In this document: positions 23,447-37,200 of the stretch, piece after piece
Position numbering within the stretch: the stretch's first letter is position 1
Layout: each line of letters starts with the position of its first letter
NCBI GenBank assembly: GCA_935421135.1
Contig: OW285187.1
Span: 29,823,818 to 29,887,817 of the forward strand
Direction of reading: 5' to 3'
DNA: 64,000 nucleotides
DNA from: Bugulina stolonifera
Taxonomy: Eukaryota > Bryozoa > Gymnolaemata > Cheilostomatida > Bugulidae
Notes under the pieces: model-generated
The model's database searches: none
The model's input: only the letters and a program-made list of their open reading frames with translations
Told to the model about the DNA's origin: nothing
Program-made: the position numbers and the translations under genes

Positions 23447-25236
23447 TTAGTTTCACTAGCAATAAAAGTGACAGGTTTCAAGACTGCAATTGTTTAAATG
23501 TCAATATACATAGGCTATTGGTGTTATTCCAGAAATTTAGAATTTTTTGTTTCAAGTAATGCTGAGTAAGGCTGAAGCAGACATTTCTTGAGTCTCAAAT
23601 TTCCCATAAACCCAGCTGCTTAGGCTCAAGGGCAGTGCACCTTCCATCTAGAGTGTACCCACCTCAAATGGTTCACTTCTAACACTGACCATTGCTATTC
23701 CTTCCCAAGATGCCCACTGCAATCACTAATATTATGTTATAAAATGGTGATTGTTTTTGAGTGTAGTTAATGTTAATTATTATAAAAACAGCGTGGGAAA
23801 TAAAAAAATACACGTTCTAAAAATATTGTACCATTTCCATCCAAATTGCATCTTCTAATCTAGTTTTGTGATTAATTTAACACTAAATTATTTGCACTAA
23901 AATATGCTTCATGATTGAAACCTGTATCCTGTTGAGTTTTTGCAAGTTTGGACCTTGGCCAGGGTGCCTGTCTGTATACCTGTATACCATAGGTAGCCGA
24001 TTCATCTACTATGATATTTTTCAGTGCATACTCTGCTCAAATATCATTATTAATAATTCATATAGAGATACGAAGCCAATCAGTACGAATTTAGTTTAAT
24101 GGTGGTAGTATATATTTAACATGGAGAAAAGAAAATATTATCACATGTGATATGTATGAACAAAACCCAGTCTAGGTTTACGATGATCAATTATAAGGCT
24201 AACTTCTGCATTATCTTTATTATAGACTCTGCCTAGTGGCATTAAAATTGTCTGTAATATTGGAAAATGATTCAGCAATATTATATTCGTATATTTATGT
24301 AGAATTCATATGGCATGTAATAATTATATTGAGAATGCCAGCAGTCATTACATGCATAATATTTTAAGTGCTATTGGAGCATGATAACTAAGCTATCAGT
24401 GTACAGACAAACATACAACCCAAAACAGACAAATGCATAGTCAGGAGAGCACAACTCCATTAAAAGCTAGCTATTTAAACCTTTTAATATGAAGTGAAGG
24501 CTAGCCAACTATTCCAGCTTGAATTACTTAATGAACAATTCAAACTACAAAAAATGGTAATAAGTTATGAATAGTAACCAGCACTTAGTATTCATATTTT
24601 TTTAGGTAATTTTTTGTTTATTAGTTATTAGTTATTGTACCTTGAATGATATTGTATGGTGACACCCTTTCCTGTATTTGACCAGCCGAAGCTTGCCACT
24701 CTTTTCAGTATTTGTTTCTAAATGTTTTGAGCTTAGTATAATATAATAGTGTTGTGTACTTGTTATAATTATTATTATTGTATCAAAATAATATATTATA
24801 ATATCTACTACTTGGTAAATGTACATAATTAAAATTCTAGCAGATACTATAAATAATGTATAAGTTTGCTTTATTCCTGATACCAACATCATAATGTACA
24901 TACACTGATATCATAATATATATTACACATTTATAATACAGTACAATATTAGACTGGGTTCCTGAAGTCAATAAATAAATAATGTACATAGTATTGTTAA
25001 TAGATTAATATTTACTATAATAAAGCAACAGACCATAACTTAACAAACCCCAGGCAGCTACATTCACAATTCTAGAAAAGTTTGATGCAATTTTATAAGT
25101 AAAAATATTGAAATTTGGAAAAAACTGTAATTTCTGGGAAATATTATTCCTTGTATTATTATATAACAGGTAAATAGTTAGGCTATAGCAGACCTAAGGC
25201 TAACAATTTGTAGAGAAAAATATTAAAATGGTGTCA

Positions 25237-28200
25237 CTAGGTGAACTTTCTCATTCTGGCAGCTAGTGGTATACCTCCAGACTTCTGGTATCTGATAAAT
25301 CCCCGATCATTGGTGTCCAGGACAGGAAGTGATCTAGTAGGTTCCGCAGAGTTAGACAGCCGTCTGCTAATGGAAGTCATCATGTTCTTGTCCACTAAAG
25401 GTGTACTTTTGGATCTACTCAGATCTACATAACATAATTATAGATACCATGGATGATAAGGGATCAAGTCATAATTCACTACACTTGTCAAACAGAAATC
25501 CTCATTTCGAATTGAAGTCACTCAACTAGCTAATACCACATACACCACTCATTGGCAATATAGCACAGAGCATAATATAATATATGATATATAAGATATT
25601 GGTATTCTAAATATACATCTATTACAAGGTATGTGGGGATATTGTGGGTGTATTGATATGGTATGAGCCAAAATATTAGGCTAAGAGACAGCCTAATGGT
25701 GAATCACACTGCCCAGCATGCAAGGTTACATCAATACAAGTAATATTTCCATCAGTACATGTAATACTTTCTCCTGAGAGAAGAAATGAAACCGTACTGA
25801 TAAGAGATGAGAGACAGATGTGCTAGATTAAGTTAGAGTTGATGGTGTCGATATGTCACGTACAATTAATAATCAAACAAGTGAAATAATATCAAGTATA
25901 GTGCAAAGATAATTTATATGTAGATAAACTGTTTCTATACAATGCATTATATGGCCGAAAGAGACTGGTAAATCTCCAAAACAAGGTTGCTATTCTACAC
26001 CCCTGTAGCTAACAGACTCAAACATGCCAAAGACCTTCAAAGCTAGAAACATGTGGGAATCTAGCATACCCCACCCAAACCAAATAGTGCAACCACAAAC
26101 AAGCTGAGTGTGCACAGGGCCAGCAGCTAAAATGGGTTTAAAATACTACTATTCTCCCAGTGATTGAAATTGGAAGGGTCAGAGCATTGCATATTCACAG
26201 ATTCCGACCAAATAAAGCAAGTCCTCATAACCAGTTCATGCAATGTCTGTACCTACACCTACTACTCAGTAACTAGCTAGCTAGTAGCCTCACAAGCAGC
26301 ATATTGTGTTCGACTAGCAAACAATAAGTTCATTCATATTATAACTTCAACCAAAACGTTAACTCAGGTTGGTGTGTTATCTTCAGGAAGAACAAATACT
26401 GATTGTACCTGCGTCTGTGTTGGTCGTTTTCTATCTGCATATAAATGTTAAAAAGCAAAGTGTTATGGTACAGGAGTATAAAATACACATCATACTTTCA
26501 TGTCTATAAAACCATGTCTATGTACAATAAGGTAAACAGCACATGATTTTCAAACACACAGGATGCTGGTCTATAAATATATATGTACATGTATATTATC
26601 TACATAACCAACCATATGATCTCTCTGGCGTCTTCTTGGCTGCCTTAGGAGATGCAGAGAGCTTGGACTCTGTTGATGCCTTGTCACTCGCTATAGATGT
26701 TGGTATAGAGCTGCCGGTGGGCTTGGCTACTGTCTTACTTGTTGTTCCCCCAGTAGCTAAGTCAGCATACTTGGGTATAGAACTTGTAGTAGAGGACCTA
26801 GGAGAAGCCTTAGGAGAACTGTTCCTCTCCAATTTTGCGGGTCCTTGACCCTCAAATACGGGTGGGCTGGACTTCCTGGAGTGTCGGCTCAAATTTTCTC
26901 CTAAAGACACACATCCTCACATTAATAAAACTAGTAGACACACATGAAATAAAGGGCAATAATGGGGACCTTTCTCAGTGAAGCCAAGATCTGAGGGGGT
27001 TTATTATATATGAACCTTCTAAGAAATAACAAAGGTGATGGTACCCACACAATGCCTATTCCCAGAATTGTGGCTACAGACAAACTATGTTGACTAAATA
27101 CCAAGAAAGCAGCAGGGGATCATCAAACTGAATATGGACTATAGGACAAGTGAAGGTCCAGCCAATCAGAAAGGTTCGCAGCCACAGCTACAGGAAGGAA
27201 CTCTTAGTTGACGTGACCAGTGCTTATAACATTTCTTAACTGATTTTCTAAATTTAATGAGTTGATGTACATGACATTTTGACTACTACATCTTGTGCCA
27301 AGTTCCGAGATGGACATTACTGAAAGCAGATATTATTACGGATAGGAAGGCTGTCAAAAGACTCAGCGGAGATATCAATGTATAAACAATATTGGTTTAC
27401 TTGTACAAACTAATAATGAAAGCTAAGTACCTGCAATTCTACGCCGTAGCAGCGCCTCATCTGGTGTCAGTGGTGATGATGTCACAGCTGATGATGTCAC
27501 AGCTGCGGCTGCCGAGGCTACCGTCTCTATCTTCATATCTTCTTCCTTCAGCCGGAGCCGATGCTCATAATCAGCCTTGATGGACTCGATTTGGTCCTCC
27601 AACTGTCTCTTACCCAGCTGCTCTATTCTCAACTCTTCTCTCAGCCCTTCAATCTGTTTACAATATTATTACTGTTATAAATAGACTATTAATTAAAATA
27701 ATTATCCTCATTATTAAGTACCTGATTATGTAAAACACTGTGATGGAATGGGACACTGGAATTAATCAAGTTACCAATCACTAGCAGTCGATGTATAGGA
27801 AGTACATATATACAGAAAGTCTTCATGCACACGCCCATTATAAAAACTCATGGTCTTCGAAAATATTGCTTTTACATTTAAAAGTAGACTAAGAGCTACC
27901 TGAGATTTGAGAGCTGTGTGCTGACCATCAGTGGACGATTGGTCACTATTTCTCATTCTAGAAAGTTCTTGAGAGAATCTCTCCACTAATTGACTATTCC
28001 GCTCAGCAAGCCTGTGATTCAATGATTTCATCTCGGTTATGAGTCCACTATTTTTTGTTGTATTCATTTCTAGTTTTGCGAGCTTCTTATTCGCAGATGA
28101 TATTTTATTCTCTAAAGAAACGATTCGCTTGTCTTTATTCTCATTCTCACGCCTAAAAACAGTGAAAGATAGTTTCGAAATGTTAAAAAATATCACTTTT

Positions 28201-31200
28201 TACTGCATTAATTGTATGCTAAACAGATGGTATGGAAAAAACTATAAGTTTAACATTGATCCCAGCCATCAAATGCATGGATTATACAGGTACTGGAGCA
28301 CGTAGGTGTAGCGTAGGCGAGCCACACACAAGTTTTCTATATAAATATTACCCAGCGGACATAGACATCAGAACATATACGAGAATAATCTGGACACAAC
28401 CCATGATTATTTATGATCTGTAAAAAGTGGAGGGCACTGTTTGCATGATGGTTGTGTCTGCCCAGGGCTGTCTTTACATGATATTTTGCCCGTGGTGCTG
28501 TTTGCATAACATTAGTGGTACCTATAGGCTAGAGCAAATAGTACATAACTATATAAAACAAAGCATTTGACTTAGCTATGCAATTATTTCATATTTCAGA
28601 GAAAGCTTATCTATGCTGATATCCTGCAGGGTGTAGACATTCTAAACACATCTAGAGAATGCTATCCACAGCTGGATATTGTTTAAGGAAAAGCACTGTG
28701 GGTGTAGCTTGCTAGTTGCACAAGATTTCAAAGCTTGGCATAGTTAACAAAATATATCTAGAGATGTCACTTTATTTTGGGCCAAAACTAAAAATTTTTA
28801 GCATTTTAACATTTTTATGCCTTCTACGAAGTTAACTTCATTGCTCATAGCCCATAACCTTTATTATAGTATTGTGAACTTGTGACATACATAAAATTTA
28901 AATTATTAATGCTATTTGTTACTACCCTTTCATGCAAAAGTTTACAAACATCAGAATAAGCATTGAATAGATGAATTTAATATCTTGAAATTTATTTGTG
29001 AAGAGCCAAGGATTGTTCCACAGTATACCAAGCGTATATTATATTATATTCAGAATGTTCAAGTCAAAGTAATATTTTGACTTGAACATTTTGAATATAA
29101 TATAGTATACGCTTTGCATACTGTGGAACAATCCTTGGCTATTCACAAACAGATTTCAAGACATTACATTCAGTGCATACAAGGCTACTCTAAAGGTGGA
29201 AACAGACCAGCGAATATTTTCGCTGCTGCAGTTCCAAGCTTTGCTAGCATGATGAGCCTTTTCCCACTGGACAAAGCACACTAGCAATATTTCCTTGACA
29301 AAAGTCTGAGTGTGTGTGCCTGCCAAGGCAAGCAATTATTTTTATATATGTCTCAATGAACATTTCTAACATTATAACAGTGACTCAATTTGGAATTTTT
29401 GCTTACAGACAAAAATGTGGAATGGAGTCAGTAAAAGCTTTGCTGGCCAATCAGCAGCCAGGTAACTGAAAGCTTGATATTGGGCAAACAGGGCATTTTT
29501 GCTCTATTTTGTGTCACCCTGTCACCGCTTGGAAATCACTAGTCTGTTTCTCAAGGGCACATAATGTCAACTCAGTGTAATGAGGTAGCCAACTATTTAT
29601 ATTTCAAACCCTGGTAGTGAAAATACCAGGAAAATATCAGCAGTCTTGCTCAATGCCACTTGGATTACACTGTAACTGCATATTAATTACTATCACTCAG
29701 TTGTTGTTATCATACACGTAAACAAATATAAATAAGCAAGGCGTATAATACCATCAGGGGTGCTGTTTACACAGATAAGTATAGCATGGAAAGAGCAGCA
29801 GTCTAGTACGGCCATAAAAGGCCATGCTGATGCAATGACGGGTCTTATTGGTCAATCGCACTCTCATAGCTACACCTACTACCTCACGCCTAGCTCACGC
29901 CCACTAGCTTACAACTTGCACTAGTTCTAAGAATTCCATAGCTGTATTACAGTCGGCTAAATATCAAATCCAAATAGATTTATGATGATGCAATTTCCTT
30001 CCAAAGCTAACGTCGTGATGACGTGGACAGAAACGAAAGAGTTTCAGATAATCCTGCTGGGAATATTACAAACGAAAACTACAATCTATAGGCTAAGCAT
30101 GTAGGTCTACAATATGGCAAATCAGTGGAATTTGGTGCAATAGTTATGCTTTGTCATCTACAATGCATTTAGACTAGACACTGGATATTCTGGGGACATG
30201 TTATCAAAACCTACATTGTATGATAAATAGGAATTATAGCTGTTAATTCCTGCATAATAATATTATTAGCAATCAATAGGCTGTATAGACTGAATTAGTG
30301 AATTAAAGTACATTAATCATCTCTGCACTCAGCTACATCCAAAATTTGGCAGCATACTTGATAAAGCTGCGTACATAGATGATTATAAAACCCATGATAT
30401 AATTTTACCTCCCTACAAACGACTCACCTCTGTAGAAGCAGATCTCTCTCAACCTGAGTTAGCCGGTTGGCTTTCTCTTCCACCTCCTTCAGCTTTACCT
30501 TCTCCTGCTGCAGTTGTATGTCGTGCTCAGACTGCATGACTTGCAGAGAGGACTGTGAGTTCATCACCTCGTCAGCTAAGGCAGCGTCTCTCTCGTGCTG
30601 CAGGGCATCCATCTCATCGTGGTGAGCCTCGCGTATGTCATCTATCCACTGCTGCAGGGAGGCCTGCTCCGCCTGTATATACAATACAACAGATACACTC
30701 TCTAATATGAGTAGTACAAGCTATATCTGTCTGTCTGTCTGTCTGTCTGTCTGTCGCACTCATATATACGTTGTACTATCAATTGACGGACTACTTGCGC
30801 CAGCTATGACCATGATACCATCTGTCCAATATATACCCAATATAAATTAATATACAGTAAATGCCACTTTACTCAAGGAAGTACCACCGGTCCAATAGTA
30901 GTGGTAATATCTTCAGTCTATGCCACTCATCACATTGTGTTGAAGAATATAACACCAAATTCTCGTATAACTACGTAGCATCGGATGATACTAAAATACG
31001 AACCTTTAGTTTCCTTATGACGTCTTCGTACTGTTCATGCACATCCTCTGTGGCCAGCTCATTAGCATCAGCCTTAGAAATGACTTGAAGAAGCTCAGAA
31101 CGGGCCTTGTCTAGCTCAGCTAGGTGGGCCCTGCGCTCCTGGTACAGTTCCTTCAAACACAGTAAATAGTAAATACACCAAGGGAAACTAAAAACGACCA

Positions 31201-34200
31201 TGCTATCATCTACAAATTGTTTATCACTCAGACATATTCCTTGTCAGTAGGACTTGAATACTTAGCCTCACTTCTTCAAATTCTTCTTGCATCTCATGGA
31301 GGCAGGTTTCCAAATCCCTCACTTTGTCCTTGAGGTGTGCATGGTCCTCAGCTGACACGGTGTCTGCTCTGCATTCACGTAACTTCAGAATCTCAGCCTG
31401 TAGAATGTATATACAATGTACATGTATACGTATATGTATATAATATATGTGTATATGCCGTGATATGTATTAGACAGGTGGGCTATACAGCAGATAATGG
31501 TGAACAGGCATGCATTACATAGGATGACAAATTAAAAATTTGTGCTGTCTGGAAATATATTAACAATTATAAACAATGATATATCTCCCCAATACTATCA
31601 AATATACAAATAGGTGTGCCTGTCCGTCGGTTAGATTGATCTGAAGTTCATAACAATACTGCTGTGACAGGACACCATTACTGAGTGCGGAGGGTAATGA
31701 TGATTTCATATCCTGCTAGGAATAACGTAACACTAGTGTCGTACTGTTTCCACCATTTGGTAAATTAAATATACGTGTTATAGTCATTTATTTAGACGCA
31801 TTTGACCACCCAGTGCTGTGATTAACAGCGGGAGTTGCTCTATCGTTACGTCAGCAACTCTCGGTAATAACTATATCTGATATTGTGTCGACCTATAATT
31901 TGACTGCTCCATCACAATTATATTTACAATCAATATATCGCCTCATGCAACATTGTCACCTGATCACATATCACCTTATCGATGTATTACCTGATCTAAG
32001 ATATTACCTGGTCTTATGTAATACCTGGTCTAAGATATTACCCGGTCTAATGTATTACCTGGCCTAACGCATTACCTGGTCTAACGCATTATCTGGTCTT
32101 ATATATTACCTGGTCTAATGTATTACCTGGTCTAAGACATTACCTGGTCTTATGTATTACCTGGTCTAATGTACTACTTGGTCTAATGTATTACCTCATA
32201 GTCTCTCTTCTGTTCTGCTAACTCATCCTTGAGCTGAGAGATTTGTTCTGTGAGATCGGTAGCTAGACGGTACTCCTCTGCTTTCACCGACTTGAGTACC
32301 ATCCTCATGTCCTTTTTACTCTCGTCTAGCTCGGCAGAGTGTTCTACCTTCAGCATTGACATCTCGTCGTGTAGCGCCTCTACAGCCCTCTCATGCTGCT
32401 CCATGTTCACCAGCTACAAGCATGATGTAACCACAAACGCTTTACATCATCATTGTTATAAAACAGTAAACACTAAACACAACATTGGAAAAAAACTTGT
32501 CAAATTTTTAACAATTACAATTAAACAATTACATAATGCAACTGAGATGAGATGAAAATAATTGTGCAATGCTAGACATAACAATATTATTTTATTGTGC
32601 AATATAAACACATCAATCAAAAGATGCCATTTCTGGAACAATAAAACATTAAATTTACAAATTTCAACATAGAGTTTGGCAAAATACCCTGATATGGTCA
32701 CTATTATTATTTGTAGCCACAGCAAGTACTTTTGTCTAGCAGGAAATGTTTTGGACTAAAATTTGCATTACATATAAATTTAATTGGTACAGAGCACCAT
32801 TTGGAATAATTATGTATGCAAAAGTTGGACTGCAACAAACAATAGTCGCAAAATATAAAGTTGCATAAGAAACACTTGCGGTGCCTCCTTCCAATTCTAA
32901 ATCCGTTTTTAGGAGGGGGTGGCCACAGTTAACACCTATGATGTTTTTATGCAAAGAATTTGTCTTTTGGGCAGTCCGAGACTTTTTTCACATCTATGAA
33001 AATATTAGTTCTTGACTGTTATTTTCATGTACGTGAAACAACTCTGATTGCTCAATAGAGAGATTCATTGCATAAAAATAATCGCATACATCTATTTTGT
33101 TTGATATGGGGAGATAATTACAAGAATCCTGATTGTGAACCATCTTTCCCAAGCAAAACATGCTAATAAAAGCTATTCTGTGCCTATAGTTTAAAGGAAA
33201 AACATGTACTAATCAGCCACAGAAATTTTAAAAAAAATATTTTGAAAGTATGGAACAATAGTAGGTAAGCGTACGAAATCTACATGGAAATTCACGTACG
33301 TGTTGCGCTGGGAGCACCAACACGATTATAATTTTGAACTTTTTTGCCTTGGTTTATTTTTACAGGATTTCAAGGTGGTCAGTCCTACACAACCCCACAC
33401 ACTTCCATGGACATCTACTTAGCAAGGCTTCTCATGAATATTAATAAATGTGAACAATGTGAGAAATTAGAGTATCTATTTATAAGTAGAGACATCAGGA
33501 AGGATATCAATGCCAGGATATTTTTGCAGCACTATAATTGGACCATCTATTGGCTCTGAGCAGAAAACAAATTGAATTTTTCTTGACAGATGGAAGAATA
33601 AATTACCTGTTCTAAATCACTTGAATTTTTTGGGCCTAATACTGATAGTTCTTTTCACAAATAAAACAATTTTAGATAGCTGTCCTTGCAAAGGTGAGAG
33701 GAAAAATATTGAGCCTACTTCATAACAATAATGATATCCCAGGCACTGCCTCATAGCTAAGGACCCGGTTTCGACTGACACACACACCCGCAAAATGAAT
33801 ATTAACAAGATGCCAAGTTATATCTACCAGGATATATTGATTTCGGGTGTGGTGAATATAAAATTTACCTTTTTATTGCGTTGATTAGCCAGTTGCAGCT
33901 GTAGTTTTAGTTGCTCCACCTGGTGAGTAAGAGATTGTTCTGACACGGATGCAGGCAATTCTCCAGCAGCGAGCTGGTGTCTGAGTACACTGAGCTGAAG
34001 GCTGTGTACTACCTCTCTCATTACCTACAGTGTACAGACTTGCTATAGATACAAAAAACCACCACATTTTACAATGAAAACACTACGCAATTGTGGGCCC
34101 ATTTCTCCACATGATATTTTTCAGGTACATGTATCCACACAACACACAAATTAAATAAACTTTTGTATGCCAGTTCGCAGGCTACCACATTACTATGTAT

Positions 34201-37200
34201 TAGATTGAAAAGCACCTGTTGAACAGTGCCACCATAGTGTCCACTGTATGTGGAGAGGCAGCGGTCTATTTGCTCTAGCCTGTGTGCCATACACACAATG
34301 CTAGCCTCAGTCGACCCTGGAGTAGCTGCCCTTCTAGCTAGTTCACTGGACAGTCCTGCGAGTTTAGATGCTTCACTGACCAATGACTGGGACAGGGTGG
34401 ACGTCTCTCTTTTTGTCACCAATGAGGAAGTTACATTCAGTTTACTTTCTAACATGTATAGTCTGAGTGAAAGCTCTAGCAGGTCCTTGGGCATGTCTAT
34501 AAACACATAACAATAGCATTACATTAAGGTATACATAAATAGGAGTAGTCACCCTAAACACATATGAAAGTTACCCGCATAACTGTAATACAAGGAACAA
34601 AATATACTATAGTTTTCATATAGTGTAAGTCAAAATTTAGTTTTTGGTATTTAGTTTTTGGTATCGAGTAAGGTCTCCATGAAATTTTAGAACTTCTGGA
34701 GCATAAAAATAAAGTTTGTTAGATTTACATAATCCTGCTTGTTGCCATAAAAGTCACTACAGAACCACCAAAACTATGCCCCTAATATTAGCAAATTAAA
34801 AACATGAGAAATTCAAGAGAATAACAGATATGTGATGGCATTACAAAAAAACAACATCCAATAAGGGAAGAAAATAAACTTGCTGACCTTTCATGTCCAA
34901 TCCCCTCAATTTGTTACAAGCTGTACAAAGCTGTTCATGTAACCAGGTAGTTGACAACTCTGACAGGTGCCCTCTAGATGCAAGGTGCTTGATTTGTCTA
35001 CGCAGTTTATTTGTTAGTTCAGCTAGTAAACTCTCCAGTTCGCTAATCTCTATTGAACCGAAGTTTACAAGATCTGATGTATAAGATGAGCAATGTTCCC
35101 TAATGCATTCAGTCAAAGATGTGTCTACATGTGAGCACAGTTTTGCTATTAGAGATGTTTCGTTCTTCAGTAATTCTAAGGACGGTCTCTCAGTATTCCT
35201 GTGTTGTAGTATACTACTTAGACAAGTGTTCAATGTGGTTGCAGCTAAAGAGCTTCCACCAGATGAAGTAAACATTTCTATTCTTTGCAGAGTTTCTGTT
35301 ACTAAAGACCTGGTAGTGAAGTCGTCATGACTCCCAGTGGTGTCATTTATACCTCTCCACTCTCCAGTCAGTATGAGGTTATCCAACTCGTAGGATACAA
35401 GTAATCTCTCAGACACCAGGAGAGCATAATTCCTAAGTGACAAATCTTCAATACTAGTTACCATTCCTGAGGTAGATGAAAGGCAGTGCTCGATTGACGG
35501 GAGAACTTGTGACAAATCGATTCCCGATGTAACCGATCGAGCCAGCTCAAACATGGCCGATGCTTGAACAGCTAGTTTGTTACAATAATTAGTTAAAGTG
35601 GAATCACTGTCGAAATATTGAGAGGAATTTGATAGATCGAATTTCTGTAAGGCCTGGTTCAGACTGTGAAGTTTGGTTTCGACATGCGATATGTCTAATC
35701 TAGTTATATCAGTAGATAGACAGAGTATTTCAGTTCTACAGTGGTCTAGCAGAGAAGATAGGTGCCCTGATGACATGTCCTGATTGTCTGAACTATCTGT
35801 GTGAGCTAAGGCTACTGTGCCGCGATTAGCCTCCATTTCAGATAGCTGCTGCTCCAATGATTCTTTCTCAGATTGCGTTTGCTCTAGCAGCTTCTTCTTC
35901 ACTGAGTTTTTAACGATATAATTTAAGCGCTGTCGGACACCAGAGAATTTTTTTACAAGCTGTTCTACGGTTTTATTACCAAGCGAAGTCCTTTGCTCTT
36001 GATTGAAGTTTATTGATGCTTTTATGTCTGTTTCAATCATCTCCCCTGCTAACATGGCCACCGCTGATTCTACCATCCGCTCAGTAGACCGGGTGACGGC
36101 ACCAATAAGGTCAACAACTTGGTTCACAGCATACCCTCCTTAAATTATAAACAAGCACAAATAGATATCACACTGTACATTAGGAATGGCATACGGTATT
36201 ACTCTAACAGATAGCGTACGGCTTACTCAGCACAAACTGACAACAAGATGATGTGTGGAAACACCATCTAAAAGGTGAAGAGTGATATCAAATTCCCAAT
36301 GTCATAATTAAGGGCAAATTGAACTACTTGTAGTACGTGTAACGGATTGTCATGTCCACAGCACAATATAATGAGCAAATGCAGACATAAAGGAATTTAC
36401 TACCTTGAGTTGCAGCAGACGTGGTAGATGCTGGTGGAGGAGGTGTAGAGGCAGCTGCTAGAGATTTGCTTCTCTCCTTCTTTAACTCCAGTTCTAGGTT
36501 CTTACACATCCCCTTTAATGACTGCACTCTTGACTCGCTGTCCTGCAGGTCAACGGAAATAGCATCATGTGACTCCCGCAGTGACTCAATCTCACTACGA
36601 CTAGCCTCCAATGCATTATTCAGTTCAGCAGTAACTGATTCCAGTTCCTCTCGTAACATCTCTCTCTCACTTTCATATTGTTTGGTCACGTCACTGCTGA
36701 CTACCTGATTGTTCTGTAATAATATAATCTGACAGTTTATTAGGTAGCTGTTACACGACCCATTAGCTGCGGTCTTAGTTCAGGGTATTTTGCATCAATG
36801 TAGGGCCATGAGAGATGATCTAGGACGGATAAATTCTACCATCGTAAAATTAGTTATTAAAATTTGAAAATTTGAAATTGGAAATGCTACATGTAGCTTA
36901 CTATAATCAAAATAATAAAATTTCCTTTGAGGGGTAACATGTTGAAGATGATTTATATGCTGAGTTTTTCAGTTACATAATATTAGGAAACTAGTGAGTG
37001 TTAGGAGCAGACAAATCCCATCACATGCAATAGACGAGATATAGCGATGCTGCTAATGGATACCACAGGGCGTGACCATACAATAATAGGCTAAATAAAG
37101 TAAGATAGTTTTACTTTTTTTATTCGAGTTGGTGGTCTGACTTCAAAAATACATTTTACCAACGTCATTGGTAGGGAAATTTCTCGCATGGTCAATAATT

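Larger units (their letters stand above)
19477..25236. other. Gene-poor interval between the P450 start and the MPRIP stop
   Basis: About 5.8 kb. The left end should hold the P450 promoter and the right end the MPRIP 3' UTR. I found no exon with convincing splice sites and protein-like sequence. Short ORFs such as 20509-20709 and 24632-24901 look like chance open frames. The interval contains a tgta-type microsatellite near 20114-20147, a GC-rich block at 22690-22960, a 48-bp duplication at 23351-23446 and a dispersed-repeat copy near 23636-23700. Confidence 0.6.
25237..30672 (-). other. MPRIP: MPRIP C-terminal coiled coil and basic Ser/Pro tail (exons 27-31)
   Basis: Exons 27-29 continue the coiled coil ([19 protein letters not shown] to [18 protein letters not shown]). 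Exon 30 is a Ser/Pro/Lys-rich tail ([17 protein letters not shown]). Exon 31 encodes [13 protein letters not shown] and ends ARMRKFT before TAG at 25237-25239. The junction motif [11 protein letters not shown] corresponds to the SKSNP-type motif near the end of vertebrate MPRIP, which supports treating the whole run as one gene. Confidence 0.85.

Noticed and set aside
26411..26436. 26-nt candidate exon between MPRIP exons 30 and 31
   Set aside because: The direct join 26613 to 25424 is in phase and restores the conserved [11 protein letters not shown] motif; the extra piece breaks phase.
31986..32195. CRISPR array
   Set aside because: Units are contiguous 17-bp tandem repeats without unique spacers, in a eukaryotic intron.
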